Part shown: in pieces, positions 24,962 to 33,989 of the stretch
Layout: every line of letters begins with the position of its first letter
Numbering within the stretch: the first letter of the stretch is position 1
NCBI RefSeq assembly: GCF_018598585.1
Contig: NZ_JAHESD010000002.1
Coordinates: forward strand, 62,001-126,000
Reading direction: 5' to 3'
Length of the DNA: 64,000 bases
From: Chryseosolibacter indicum
GTDB taxonomy: Bacteria > Bacteroidota > Bacteroidia > Cytophagales > Cyclobacteriaceae
Notes under the pieces: model-generated
What the model was told of the DNA's origin: nothing
Seen by the model: only the letters and a program-made list of their open reading frames with translations
Database searches by the model: none
Made by a program: the position numbers and the translations under genes

Positions 24962-27004
24962 ATGAAGAGAATTTTGTTAGGAATTATTGCAGGGCTTGGG
25001 CTTGTTATCCAATCCTTGGCTTTTACTGCCCCTTCAGATACTACTGAATTAAAGGCAAAACCAATTTATGGAAAGGAAGCGAAGGTAATTGCTTATATAC
25101 TTGATAATAACCATTACCGTAAGTTACAACTTAGCGATTCTCTTTCTTCTGCGATCTTGGATGGTTATGTTTCTAATCTAGATAACAATAAGACTTACTT
25201 TACTGCTAAAGATATAGCCTCATTTGAAAAGTATCGATATGTTATAGATGATCTTACAAGATCTGAAAATGTAGATCCTGCCTTCACTATTTATAGTGTT
25301 TTCAAAAAACGTTTTGATGAGCGTATGACATATGTAATTAATAATCTTGTTAACAGGGATTTTGATTACACTACAGATGAGTTTTACGAAACAGACCGTG
25401 ATAAAGAACCATGGTGTAAGAATGAAGCTGAACTTAATGAGGTTTGGAGAAAAATTATTAAAAGCCAGGCATTAAGCTTAAAGCTAGCAGGTAAGCCAGC
25501 GGAAGAGATAAAGAAAACATTAAAGGAGCGATATGAGCGTCTCATCAAATCGTATACAAAAGATGTAAACTCAGAAGATATCTTCGGAATTTACATGAAT
25601 ACGATCACAGAAGCGTATGATCCGCATACCAATTATTTCTCGCCTGCAGCCGCTGACCGATTTAAGCAAAGCATTAGCCTATCATTAGAAGGAATTGGTG
25701 CAAGACTTCAAACTGACAATGACTATACCAAAGTAGTTGAAGTACTTCCTGGTGGACCTGCGGAAAAAACCGGCCTTGTGAAAGTTAATGATAGAATTGT
25801 TGGGGTCGGTCAAGGTGACAGCGGCGAAATAGTAGACGTTATTGGGTGGCGAATTGATGATGTTGTAAAACTTATTAAGGGGCCTAAGGGAACGAAAGTA
25901 AAACTTCACGTACTTCCGGCTGAGAAAGGAGTAAGCGGTAAGCCCGATGAAATAGTACTTGTTCGAGATAAGATTAAGTTAGAGGATCAGCAAGCCAAGA
26001 AGAATGTGATCAACTATCAGAAAGATGGTAAAGCAATGAAGCTAGGCGTTATTACACTGCCAAGCTTTTACATGGACTTTGAAGCCTATCAAAAGGGTGA
26101 TCCTAACTATAACAGTACAACACGTGATGTGCAAAAACTGATCAAGGAACTACAGACCGAAGGTGTTGATGGTCTTGTACTTGATTTAAGAAATAACGGT
26201 GGTGGCTCTTTGGCAGAGGCGATTGATCTTACAGGTTTGTTTATAAAAAATGGGCCCGTGGTGCAGGTGAAGAATTCAGCAAATCGTGTTGAAGTAGGTA
26301 CAGATGATGACTCTAATATCGCTTATAGCGGGCCGCTGGTAGTGCTAACCAATCGTTTCAGTGCATCAGCGTCAGAGATATTTGCAGGTGCCATTCAAGA
26401 TTACCATAGAGGCGTTGTGGTTGGAGAATCTACTTATGGAAAAGGTACTGTTCAGACTGTAATTGATTTAGATAGGTTTATTACTGATGGGGGCAAAGAT
26501 GTAGGTCAGTTAAAGTTAACTTTTCAAAAATTCTATAGGGTAACTGGTAGCAGCACGCAGCATAAAGGCGTAACTCCAGATATTAAACTTCCAAGTGCGT
26601 TAAGTTCAGAGCAGTTCGGTGAAAGTTCCAGTAAGAGTGCTTTGCCGTGGGATGAAATACGTGGTACTCTATATCAAAGAACCCCAATTATTAATGATAG
26701 GATAATAGCAGCTCTCAATAAGAATTACGTTGAGCGACTAAAGAACGATCAAACCTTAGGTCGATTCGTTACGGAAACTGAAGAGGCTAGAAAAAGTCTC
26801 AAAGACACAAGAATTTCATTAAATGAAGCAGTGCGTAAAAAGGAGATGGAGGAGGCAGAAAAACGCTCGGCGTCGGCGAAGTTGAATACCAAAATCGGCT
26901 CTAAAGAGTTACCAATAACGACAAATCTTAACGACCTCGACGATGAATATTTGAGAGAAGGTCTTTTTGTACTTTCTGATTTAATCACATCTAAAATAGG
27001 GTAA
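24962..27004 (+). CDS. prc: Carboxy-terminal processing protease Prc/Tsp (S41 family)
   Basis: A 680-residue periplasmic protease that degrades or trims proteins from their C-termini, acting in envelope quality control. Order of parts: signal peptide (MKRILLGIIAGLGLVIQSLAF), helical N-terminal domain (about 30-230), PDZ domain (about 240-330; EGIGARLQTDNDYTKVVEV, PGGPAEKTGLVKVNDRIVGV), S41 peptidase core (about 360-560), and a C-terminal helical extension typical of Prc. The catalytic serine is in RFSASASEIFAGA (residues 465-477) and the lysine general base in STYGKGTVQ. Length agrees with E. coli Prc. A strong terminator follows. Confidence 0.95.
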   Translation: MKRILLGIIAGLGLVIQSLAFTAPSDTTELKAKPIYGKEAKVIAYILDNNHYRKLQLSDSLSSAILDGYVSNLDNNKTYFTAKDIASFEKYRYVIDDLTRSENVDPAFTIYSVFKKRFDERMTYVINNLVNRDFDYTTDEFYETDRDKEPWCKNEAELNEVWRKIIKSQALSLKLAGKPAEEIKKTLKERYERLIKSYTKDVNSEDIFGIYMNTITEAYDPHTNYFSPAAADRFKQSISLSLEGIGARLQTDNDYTKVVEVLPGGPAEKTGLVKVNDRIVGVGQGDSGEIVDVIGWRIDDVVKLIKGPKGTKVKLHVLPAEKGVSGKPDEIVLVRDKIKLEDQQAKKNVINYQKDGKAMKLGVITLPSFYMDFEAYQKGDPNYNSTTRDVQKLIKELQTEGVDGLVLDLRNNGGGSLAEAIDLTGLFIKNGPVVQVKNSANRVEVGTDDDSNIAYSGPLVVLTNRFSASASEIFAGAIQDYHRGVVVGESTYGKGTVQTVIDLDRFITDGGKDVGQLKLTFQKFYRVTGSSTQHKGVTPDIKLPSALSSEQFGESSSKSALPWDEIRGTLYQRTPIINDRIIAALNKNYVERLKNDQTLGRFVTETEEARKSLKDTRISLNEAVRKKEMEEAEKRSASAKLNTKIGSKELPITTNLNDLDDEYLREGLFVLSDLITSKIG

Positions 27005-27046
27005 ATATGTTTTTTAATTAAAGCAGTAGCTTTATGTTGTTATAAG

Positions 27047-27084
27047 AATGGTATTAAAGTCTTAGACTTTAATACCATTTTTTA
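27047..27084. terminator. Terminator after prc
   Basis: Fourteen-bp perfect stem AATGGTATTAAAGT / ACTTTAATACCATT with a CTTAG loop and a following T run. Confidence 0.9.
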
Positions 27085-27195
27085 TTTACTCCATTTAACT
27101 GATGCAGCGTCTTTATAGGAGAATCTACAGGATATGAGCTCAGGTTTTTGCATTATTTCTCCATATTATTACTATTTTGGAGCCATACTAAACCA

Positions 27196-30100
27196 ATGAG
27201 TGAAGAACTTCTTAAAGCTATAATTCAGCTTTTTGCCATTGTTGCCCGTGAGCGTATTACGGAAGATGAGAGAACGAATGTTAAGGAGTTTCTTAGCGTT
27301 CATCTGAATCGTGAAGCCACGGCCTATTATCTTAAGCTGTTTGATGAATTAACCCATACCAATAAAATAGTAAGCAGTCAGGATTTAAGCAGTCTCGATG
27401 TAGATACACAACAATTTGTTGATGATTGGGCGAAGATCATGCAGATTGTAAAACAGGTAAACCAGGCACTTACCATGCAACAAAAACTGGTTCTTGTTGT
27501 AAAGATCATAGAGCTTGTTTCTTCGGATAGCATCTCTGACAGGCAGGGCAACCTTATATTCTATATTGGGCAAGCGCTAAAGATTCCCAAGGTTGATGTT
27601 CATGCGCTACAGAACTTCGTTATCGGTCAAGATATTGACGAGCTCGCTTCTAAAAACATATTAATAATTGATGAAGGATCTGATGAGAAGTCTTATCCCA
27701 ACCCTCGAATCGTAGCCAAGAACCTTACAGGCCTTATCGCTATATTGAGACTTCCGGATGCTGAGGCTTATTTTATTAAATATCTCGGTATTACCACTCT
27801 TTATTTAAATAGTATTCTCCTTAAAAGCCGGAAAATCGACATCTTTCCTACAGGCAGTACTATTCGTGGAGATAAGATTGAATCCATTTACTATAGCGAT
27901 ATCGTCAGTCGCTTTTTAACAGGTGAGCGTAAATCAAGAATTACCTTTACGGCTGATCACCTGTTTTATCATTTCAGAAGCGGAAGAGCCGGCCTTCAGA
28001 ATATCAATATTGCAGAAGAGGGAGGGAAGCTAATCGGGATCATGGGTTCCAGCGGATCAGGAAAGTCAACGTTGTTAAATGTATTAAACGGGACAGAAAA
28101 ACCTTCAAGTGGACGTGTTCTTATTAATGGTATTGATATACATGAGCATCCGGACAAGGTACACGGTATAGTAGGTTATATCCCGCAAGATGACCTTCTG
28201 ATTGAAGATCTTACTGTTTTCGAAAACTTATATTTTGCTGCTCAACTTTGTTTCGGACATTATACGAAGGACCAAATTATTAAGCTCACAGATCAAATCT
28301 TATTGAACCTGGGTTTGACAGAAATAAGAGATCTAAAAGTTGGCTCGCCTCTTGAGAAGACGATTAGCGGCGGACAAAGAAAGAGACTCAATATTGGGCT
28401 CGAGCTATTACGCGAACCTGCTGTGTTATTTGTTGACGAGCCAACTTCAGGGCTTTCTTCACGTGATTCAGAAAATATCATGGACCTACTGAAGGAACTT
28501 TCCCTTCGTGGTAAGATGGTATTTGTTGTTATACATCAACCATCTTCTGACATCTTCAAGATGTTTGATACACTGGTAATCACAGACGCAGGAGGGTTTC
28601 AAATCTACTATGGTAATCCTGTTGAAGCTGTTGTTTATTTTCGCGAAGTTATAAATGCTGCAAATAAAAGTCAGGGTGCATGTCCCGAGTGCGGTAACAT
28701 CAATCCTGAACAGATTTTTAGCATCATTGAGACAAAAGTTGTTAACGAATATGGAAGACATACAACCACACGGAAGATTTCTCCTGGGCAATGGTATCAG
28801 TATTTTAAGCAGCGTATCAAACTTCCGAAAGTACAACACGTCTCAGAGCAATTACCAGTAACTCAGGAAATACCGAGTTGGTTTAACCAGCTTAAGATAT
28901 TTATACAACGCGATGTGTTGGCAAAGCTTGCGAATAGACAATACATGTACATAAATCTTTTTGAAGGACCTGTGTTGGCGTTCTTTATTGCTTTTATGGT
29001 TAAGTACTACAATGTGCTTACGGGTGAGCAGGAGTATACCTTCTACAACAACCAAAACATCCCGGTTTTTTTCTTTATGAGTGTCGTGGTGGCTCTATTT
29101 TTCGGTCTTACCATGAGCGCGGAAGAAATTTTCAGAGACAGAAAGATTTTGAAGCGCGAACAGTTTCTTCACTTAAGCAGGAGCAGTTACCTTGTTTCGA
29201 AGGTGTTTGTAATGTTTTCTATTTCGGCAATTCAAACCATACTATTCATACTTGTAGGTAATTATATCCTTGAAATTCCGATCACTGAAATTCGCTACTG
29301 GCTGATATTATTTACATGTACATGTTTTGCAAATATGCTCGGGCTTAACATCTCAGCATCGTTTAATTCAGCCGTAACCATTTACATCCTGATTCCTATC
29401 CTTATTATTCCGCAGTTGTTATTAAGTGGTGTAGTAATAAGCTTCGATAAATTTAATCCAAGTGTGGGCAAGCCTGTAGGTATTCCGATAATGGGTGAGA
29501 TTATGGCGTCGCGATGGGCTTTTGAAGCCTATATGGTTACTCAATTTAAAGACAATCCCTTTGAGAAGCAGTTTTATGATCTAGATAGAACAGCAGCGCA
29601 GGCAGAATACAAGCGTGTATATTATATTCCTAAATTGGAATCAAAACTGACCTTTTGTCTTAACAACCGGCAGTCGTGGCATAACCCGCGAGATCAGAAA
29701 GTGACCGACGCATTAAATCTGCTTAAGAACGAAATAACTTATGAGCTTGAGTATGTAGGTAAAGATAAATTTCCGATGCTCGAACGTTTGGTAGTAGGAA
29801 AGTTTGACTCTGCTGTTTTCGTCCAAACCAATACTTTTTTAAAGACACTGCGTGAATATTATAAGATCCGACAAAATAGGGCCCTAGAAGAAAAGGAGGA
29901 TTTGATTGCGCGTTTGAATAAGACTCCTGAGGATATAGCTCAATTTTCTGAAATGCGGAACAGGTACGTTAATCAGGCGGTAACAGATGCAGTGAAGAAC
30001 ATAACCAGCGTTGATAGGATTATTGAGTATGACGGGAGGCTCATTCGTAAAATATATCCTATTTATATGGACGAGCATCGCCCTTCCTACTGGCTCGACT

Positions 30101-30288
30101 TTTCTGCTAACTTATTTCAGCCTACTAAATATTTTGCCAGCTTTCACATTGATACATTGTATTTTAACATTGCAGTAATATGGTCAATGACCGTATTTCT
30201 TTTTATAACACTTTATTTTGATGTACTAAGAAAGATTATCAAGTTATTAGAAGGTAATAGAAAGTATAAGCGAAGAGATAGGAATTAA
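27196..30288 (+). CDS. ABCG-like ABC transporter, fused ATPase and permease
   Basis: A 1030-residue fusion in the half-transporter (White/ABCG) order, ATPase first. Residues 1-240 are a soluble helical extension (LLKAIIQLFAIVARERITEDERTNV) resembling tellurite-resistance TerB-like bundles. The ATPase follows: Walker A GSSGSGKST at about 284, Q-loop IPQDD, signature SGGQRKRL, Walker B VLFVDEPTSGL, switch VIHQPS. The permease has about six TM segments, beginning LFEGPVLAFFIAFMV, with a long soluble insertion before the last one. The ATG at 27196 was preferred over an in-frame start at 27148, whose extension is hydrophobic and unlike the family. Export substrate unknown. Confidence 0.93.
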   Translation: MSEELLKAIIQLFAIVARERITEDERTNVKEFLSVHLNREATAYYLKLFDELTHTNKIVSSQDLSSLDVDTQQFVDDWAKIMQIVKQVNQALTMQQKLVLVVKIIELVSSDSISDRQGNLIFYIGQALKIPKVDVHALQNFVIGQDIDELASKNILIIDEGSDEKSYPNPRIVAKNLTGLIAILRLPDAEAYFIKYLGITTLYLNSILLKSRKIDIFPTGSTIRGDKIESIYYSDIVSRFLTGERKSRITFTADHLFYHFRSGRAGLQNINIAEEGGKLIGIMGSSGSGKSTLLNVLNGTEKPSSGRVLINGIDIHEHPDKVHGIVGYIPQDDLLIEDLTVFENLYFAAQLCFGHYTKDQIIKLTDQILLNLGLTEIRDLKVGSPLEKTISGGQRKRLNIGLELLREPAVLFVDEPTSGLSSRDSENIMDLLKELSLRGKMVFVVIHQPSSDIFKMFDTLVITDAGGFQIYYGNPVEAVVYFREVINAANKSQGACPECGNINPEQIFSIIETKVVNEYGRHTTTRKISPGQWYQYFKQRIKLPKVQHVSEQLPVTQEIPSWFNQLKIFIQRDVLAKLANRQYMYINLFEGPVLAFFIAFMVKYYNVLTGEQEYTFYNNQNIPVFFFMSVVVALFFGLTMSAEEIFRDRKILKREQFLHLSRSSYLVSKVFVMFSISAIQTILFILVGNYILEIPITEIRYWLILFTCTCFANMLGLNISASFNSAVTIYILIPILIIPQLLLSGVVISFDKFNPSVGKPVGIPIMGEIMASRWAFEAYMVTQFKDNPFEKQFYDLDRTAAQAEYKRVYYIPKLESKLTFCLNNRQSWHNPRDQKVTDALNLLKNEITYELEYVGKDKFPMLERLVVGKFDSAVFVQTNTFLKTLREYYKIRQNRALEEKEDLIARLNKTPEDIAQFSEMRNRYVNQAVTDAVKNITSVDRIIEYDGRLIRKIYPIYMDEHRPSYWLDFSANLFQPTKYFASFHIDTLYFNIAVIWSMTVFLFITLYFDVLRKIIKLLEGNRKYKRRDRN

Positions 30289-30358
30289 TACTGGTCGGCA
30301 ATATTTAATTATACGTTCTCTAATAGCATATAGGATTTAATAACTAAAAAATACCAAT

Positions 30359-30814
30359 ATGAATCTAAAGCAAATATTTAAACTATGTATTTTGATCTGC
30401 GCTGTACTCACAATATATTCTTGTGGTACAAAAAAAGAAGATAGCACGCAGGAAGAGCAAACATCATCTAGCAATAATTGGAAGGAAATGGATGATTTTC
30501 ATATGGTAATGGCAGAAACTTTTCATCCATATAAAGATTCAGCAGACCTTGCGCCAATAAAGTCAAAAGCAAAAGAGCTTTATGCGGCTGCAGATAAATG
30601 GACTAGCTCACCACTTCCCCAAAAAGTAGATAATGAAGGGATGAAGACAAAACTTCAGACACTGAAAAGCGAAACAGAAGTATTGGCTGATGTGGTACAG
30701 ACAGGTGAGGATAAGGCTGTAGGTGAGCAGTTAACGAAGGTACATGACTTGTTTCATTCTATCCAGGAAGATTGGTACGGCGGACATGGTCATAGGGAGG
30801 AGCATGAACATTAA
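30359..30814 (+). CDS. Lipoprotein with histidine-rich C-terminus
   Basis: A 151-residue lipoprotein: hydrophobic leader (FKLCILICAVLTIYSC) with a lipobox ending at the cysteine, then a polar helical domain (residues 40-135; TFHPYKDSADLAPIKSKAKEL). The tail GGHGHREEHEH is histidine- and glutamate-rich and could bind a metal ion, although this is an inference from composition. The sequence pattern HPYKDSADLAPIKxxA recalls soluble cytochrome-like four-helix proteins, but no haem motif is present. Function unknown. Confidence 0.8.
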   Translation: MNLKQIFKLCILICAVLTIYSCGTKKEDSTQEEQTSSSNNWKEMDDFHMVMAETFHPYKDSADLAPIKSKAKELYAAADKWTSSPLPQKVDNEGMKTKLQTLKSETEVLADVVQTGEDKAVGEQLTKVHDLFHSIQEDWYGGHGHREEHEH

Positions 30815-30832
30815 TGTGACATTTTTGTTTTA

Positions 30833-30881
30833 AGTTGGCAGTTGCATTATCGAAACTTCTGTAAAAGAAAGACTGCCAACT
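30833..30881. repeat. Inverted repeat immediately upstream of the deacetylase-like gene
   Basis: A perfect 10-bp inverted repeat, AGTTGGCAGT (30833-30842) and ACTGCCAACT (30872-30881), separated by 29 nt and ending at the base before the ATG. It lacks a T-tail and so is not an ordinary terminator. It could be an operator or form an mRNA hairpin covering the start codon. Confidence 0.6.
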
Positions 30882-31784
30882 ATGTTAAAAATCGCCTGGA
30901 CAGAAAATTACGTTTTATCGCTACCTCCAAATCATCGATTCCCGATGAGTAAATACGAAGTCTTGCCACAACAGCTTCTTCATGAAGGTACAATCAGGGA
31001 AGAGAACCTTTTTCGACCTCTGCCAATTGAAGAAAAATGGATATCTCGAACACATAAAGAAGAATACTGGTATAAACTCAGAACACTTTCGTTAACACCA
31101 AAAGAGATAAGAAGAACGGGTTTTCCGCTGACAGAAGAACTGGTTAATCGTGAAGTAACAATCATGAATGGAACATTGCTATGTACCCACTCTGCGTTTG
31201 AGTTTGGTATATCTATGAATATTGCAGGGGGTACACATCATGCATTTACGAACAGAGGAGAAGGCTTTTGTTTACTGAATGATATTGCAATTGCAGCAAA
31301 TTATTTGCTGGAACAAAAGCAGGCAGAAAGGATATTGGTTATTGATCTGGATGTGCATCAGGGCAATGGCACAGCAGAGATATTCAAAGACGAGCCGCGA
31401 GTGTTCACATTTAGCATGCACGGTGCAAACAATTATCCCCTCATCAAAGAAAAATCTGACCTTGATATTGCCCTTGCTGATTTTACTGATGATGCTTTTT
31501 ATCTCAAGACGCTCGATGCTAACTTGAAAAACATCTTTGATACTTTTCAGCCCGATTTTATCTTTTTTCAATCCGGTGTTGATATTTTATCTACTGACAA
31601 ACTTGGTCGGCTAAGTGTATCACGCGAGGGGTGCAAGCAACGCGACCGTCTTGTTCTAACCTTGGCTTACAAAAACAAAATTCCGTTAGTAGCCAGCATG
31701 GGCGGAGGATACTCTCCCGATTTCAGAGACATTATAGAAGCGCATGCAAATACATATCGGTTGGCTCAAGAGATTTATTTTTGA
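30882..31784 (+). CDS. Histone-deacetylase-family amidohydrolase
   Basis: A 300-residue zinc-dependent deacetylase of the class I/II HDAC superfamily; bacterial members deacetylate acetyl-lysine, acetylpolyamines or acetoin-pathway proteins. Catalytic elements: histidine pair in GGTHHAF, zinc ligands in VIDLDVHQGNGTAEIF (D and H), tyrosine/glycine loop in SMGGGYSPDF, and the third ligand in SGVDILSTDKLGRL. N-terminal YVLSLPPNHRFPMSKYEVLP is the usual opening. It resembles the arginase-like acetylpolyamine amidohydrolases in size, but the substrate cannot be told. A perfect inverted repeat sits directly before the start codon. Confidence 0.93.
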   Translation: MLKIAWTENYVLSLPPNHRFPMSKYEVLPQQLLHEGTIREENLFRPLPIEEKWISRTHKEEYWYKLRTLSLTPKEIRRTGFPLTEELVNREVTIMNGTLLCTHSAFEFGISMNIAGGTHHAFTNRGEGFCLLNDIAIAANYLLEQKQAERILVIDLDVHQGNGTAEIFKDEPRVFTFSMHGANNYPLIKEKSDLDIALADFTDDAFYLKTLDANLKNIFDTFQPDFIFFQSGVDILSTDKLGRLSVSREGCKQRDRLVLTLAYKNKIPLVASMGGGYSPDFRDIIEAHANTYRLAQEIYF

Positions 31785-32257
31785 TGCCTTTACTGAATAC
31801 AGTCATTGCACATAGGTAGGTTTTGGGGAGGATTGAAGCAATAGCCTTCCAAAATAGAAGGGCTTGAGAAGAGTTATTAATTTAATGTTCACCAATCCCT
31901 TATACCCCTATATAAAGTACCGACATTGGTGGTCAGATATGAACTGCTAAGTAAGCAATATAATCACCCTACGTCTCCATAAGGTCGGACGTAAACACCT
32001 TCTAAACTTCCATTATAAAAACATCTGTTCATTGCGTATTGCTTACACTTTTGGGTAGTATTGTTAAACTCCGCCAAAGGCCTGTCTCTTTTAACCTGAT
32101 TATGAAGAAAAGACTTTTCCTTTCCTGTTGTTTTTAAAGAAAAAGGAGGGAAATCTTTAAGAATATGTTAAAACCTGTTAAATTTTATTTTAACGGCATC
32201 AAATTATGCGAAATTAATCGGTTCAATCGTTTAAATTTAGCGCAAACTTTAATTGAC
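31785..32257. other. Long leader region before the GMC oxidoreductase
   Basis: No full-length gene. It contains a 12-codon ORF at 32102-32137 (MKKRLFLSCCF), followed by a rare Shine-Dalgarno-like AAAGGAGGG at 32142-32150 and an ATG at 32165 in the GMC frame. A weak hairpin (AGCCTTC / GAAGGGCT) at about 31845-31866 and the short inverted repeat TACGTC / GACGTA near 31970-31993 were also seen. Confidence 0.4.
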
Positions 32258-33961
32258 ATGTTCCTGAACGTAGACGCAGAAAAGAAGAACACCTATGATG
32301 CAATTGTCGTTGGTACAGGTATCAGTGGTGGTTGGGCCGCCAAAGAATTAACTGAGAAGGGCCTTAAAACGCTTGTGCTTGAGAGAGGCAGGATGGTAAA
32401 ACATCCCGATTATCCTACCGCCACTAAAGATCCGTGGGATTTCCCAAACGCAGATCGCCCGACGCAAGAAGATCTTAAAAAGCAAGCTGTACAAAACAGA
32501 ACAGGATATACGATCCGTCAATCATCAAAACATTGGTTTGTTAACGACCTTGAAAACCCATATACTGAAGTAAAACGATTCGATTGGATGCGTGGATATC
32601 ACGTTGGTGGTCGTTCAATTATGTGGGGTCGCCAAAGCTATCGTCTAAGTGATCTAGATTTTGAAGCCAATGCGAAGGATGGGATTGCGGTTGATTGGCC
32701 TATTCGGTATAACGATCTTGCTCCATGGTATGATTATGTGGAAACTTTTATAGGGGTAAGCGGTAATAAAGACGGACTACCACAATTGCCCGATGGTAAG
32801 TTTCTTCCGCCAATGGAGCTGAACTGTGTTGAACTTGAGCTTAAGAAAAGCTTAGGCGATAAGTTTGGTAGAGCGCTTACAATTGGAAGAACAGCTCATG
32901 CAACAGCACCACTTCCTCATAGCCCTCAACGTGGCACGTGCCAGTTTAGGAACCTTTGTATCAGAGGTTGTCCTTATGGAGGATATTTTAGCAGTAACTC
33001 TTCAACGTTACCTGCTGCTGAGAAAACTGGTAATATGACCTTACGTCCAAATTCTATTGTTTCCGAATTGATTTATGATGAGAAGCAGGGTAAGGCGACA
33101 GGTGTTAAGGTACTTGATGCAGAATCAGGTGAAGAGATGGAGTTTTATGCAAAAGTAATATTCCTGTGTGCTTCAACTTTTGGATCAACATTCATCATGC
33201 TTAATTCAATTTCAAATCGTTTCCCTAACGGATTTGGAAATGATAGTGGTGAACTAGGTTGTAACATTATGGATCACCACTTGAGTGTTGGCGCATCGGC
33301 ACAGGTGGAGGGTTTTGATGATAAATATTATTCAGGAAGACGCGCAAATGGTTTCTACATTCCTAGATATAGAAATGTAGGTAAAGACAAGCGTGACTAC
33401 ATTAGAGGTTTCGGATATCAAGGGGGAGCAAGCCGTCAAGGCTGGTCATCAATGGTTAAAGAATTAAGCATTGGTGCCGCATTAAAGGAGGCCGTAAGCA
33501 AACCTGGCTCTTGGACAGTAGGTATGGGAGGTTTTGGAGAAATTCTTCCTTATCACGAAAACCGAGTTACACTTAATAAGGATCTTAAAGACAAGCATGG
33601 CTTACCAACATTAACTTTCGACGCGGAATTGAAAGAGAATGAATACAAGATGCGTGTAGATATGGCTAATGATGCTGCTGAGATGCTTTCTGCTGCTGGT
33701 TTTAAGAATGTTGGTACTTACGACAATAAAATTGGTGTTGGTCTAGGTATCCACGAGATGGGAACCGCTAGAATGGGTAGAGACCCTAAGACTTCCGTTC
33801 TTAATAAATGGAATCAAGTTCATGCATGTAAAAATGTGTTTGTAACTGACGGATCGGCAATGACATCTTCTGCATGTCAGAATCCTTCTTTAACATACAT
33901 GGCTTTAACAGCACGAGCCGTTGACTATGCAGTAAAAGAGTTAAAAAGACAGAATCTTTAA
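32258..33961 (+). CDS. GMC-family oxidoreductase
   Basis: A 567-residue FAD-dependent alcohol/sugar dehydrogenase. The dinucleotide-binding motif VVGTGISGGWAAKEL appears near residue 15, then the adenine-binding E in LVLERGR, WMRGYHVGGRSIMWGRQSYR, and the C-terminal GIHEMGTARMG followed by FVTDGSAMTSSACQNPSLT, which is the GMC signature with the catalytic His region. It has no signal peptide. The downstream gene (28 nt) encodes a Tat-exported gluconate-dehydrogenase-like small subunit, so the complex is probably exported together. The start at 32258 puts the Rossmann motif at the usual place; an in-frame ATG at 32165 with an SD-like sequence would add 31 unrelated residues. Confidence 0.93.
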   Translation: MFLNVDAEKKNTYDAIVVGTGISGGWAAKELTEKGLKTLVLERGRMVKHPDYPTATKDPWDFPNADRPTQEDLKKQAVQNRTGYTIRQSSKHWFVNDLENPYTEVKRFDWMRGYHVGGRSIMWGRQSYRLSDLDFEANAKDGIAVDWPIRYNDLAPWYDYVETFIGVSGNKDGLPQLPDGKFLPPMELNCVELELKKSLGDKFGRALTIGRTAHATAPLPHSPQRGTCQFRNLCIRGCPYGGYFSSNSSTLPAAEKTGNMTLRPNSIVSELIYDEKQGKATGVKVLDAESGEEMEFYAKVIFLCASTFGSTFIMLNSISNRFPNGFGNDSGELGCNIMDHHLSVGASAQVEGFDDKYYSGRRANGFYIPRYRNVGKDKRDYIRGFGYQGGASRQGWSSMVKELSIGAALKEAVSKPGSWTVGMGGFGEILPYHENRVTLNKDLKDKHGLPTLTFDAELKENEYKMRVDMANDAAEMLSAAGFKNVGTYDNKIGVGLGIHEMGTARMGRDPKTSVLNKWNQVHACKNVFVTDGSAMTSSACQNPSLTYMALTARAVDYAVKELKRQNL

Positions 33962-33989
33962 TTGAATTTAAAATCTAACGATAAAAGCT

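Noticed and set aside
32165-32257. N-terminal extension of the GMC protein
   Set aside because: The 31 residues are unlike the family, which begins just before the Rossmann motif; kept only as a point to check because of the SD-like sequence.
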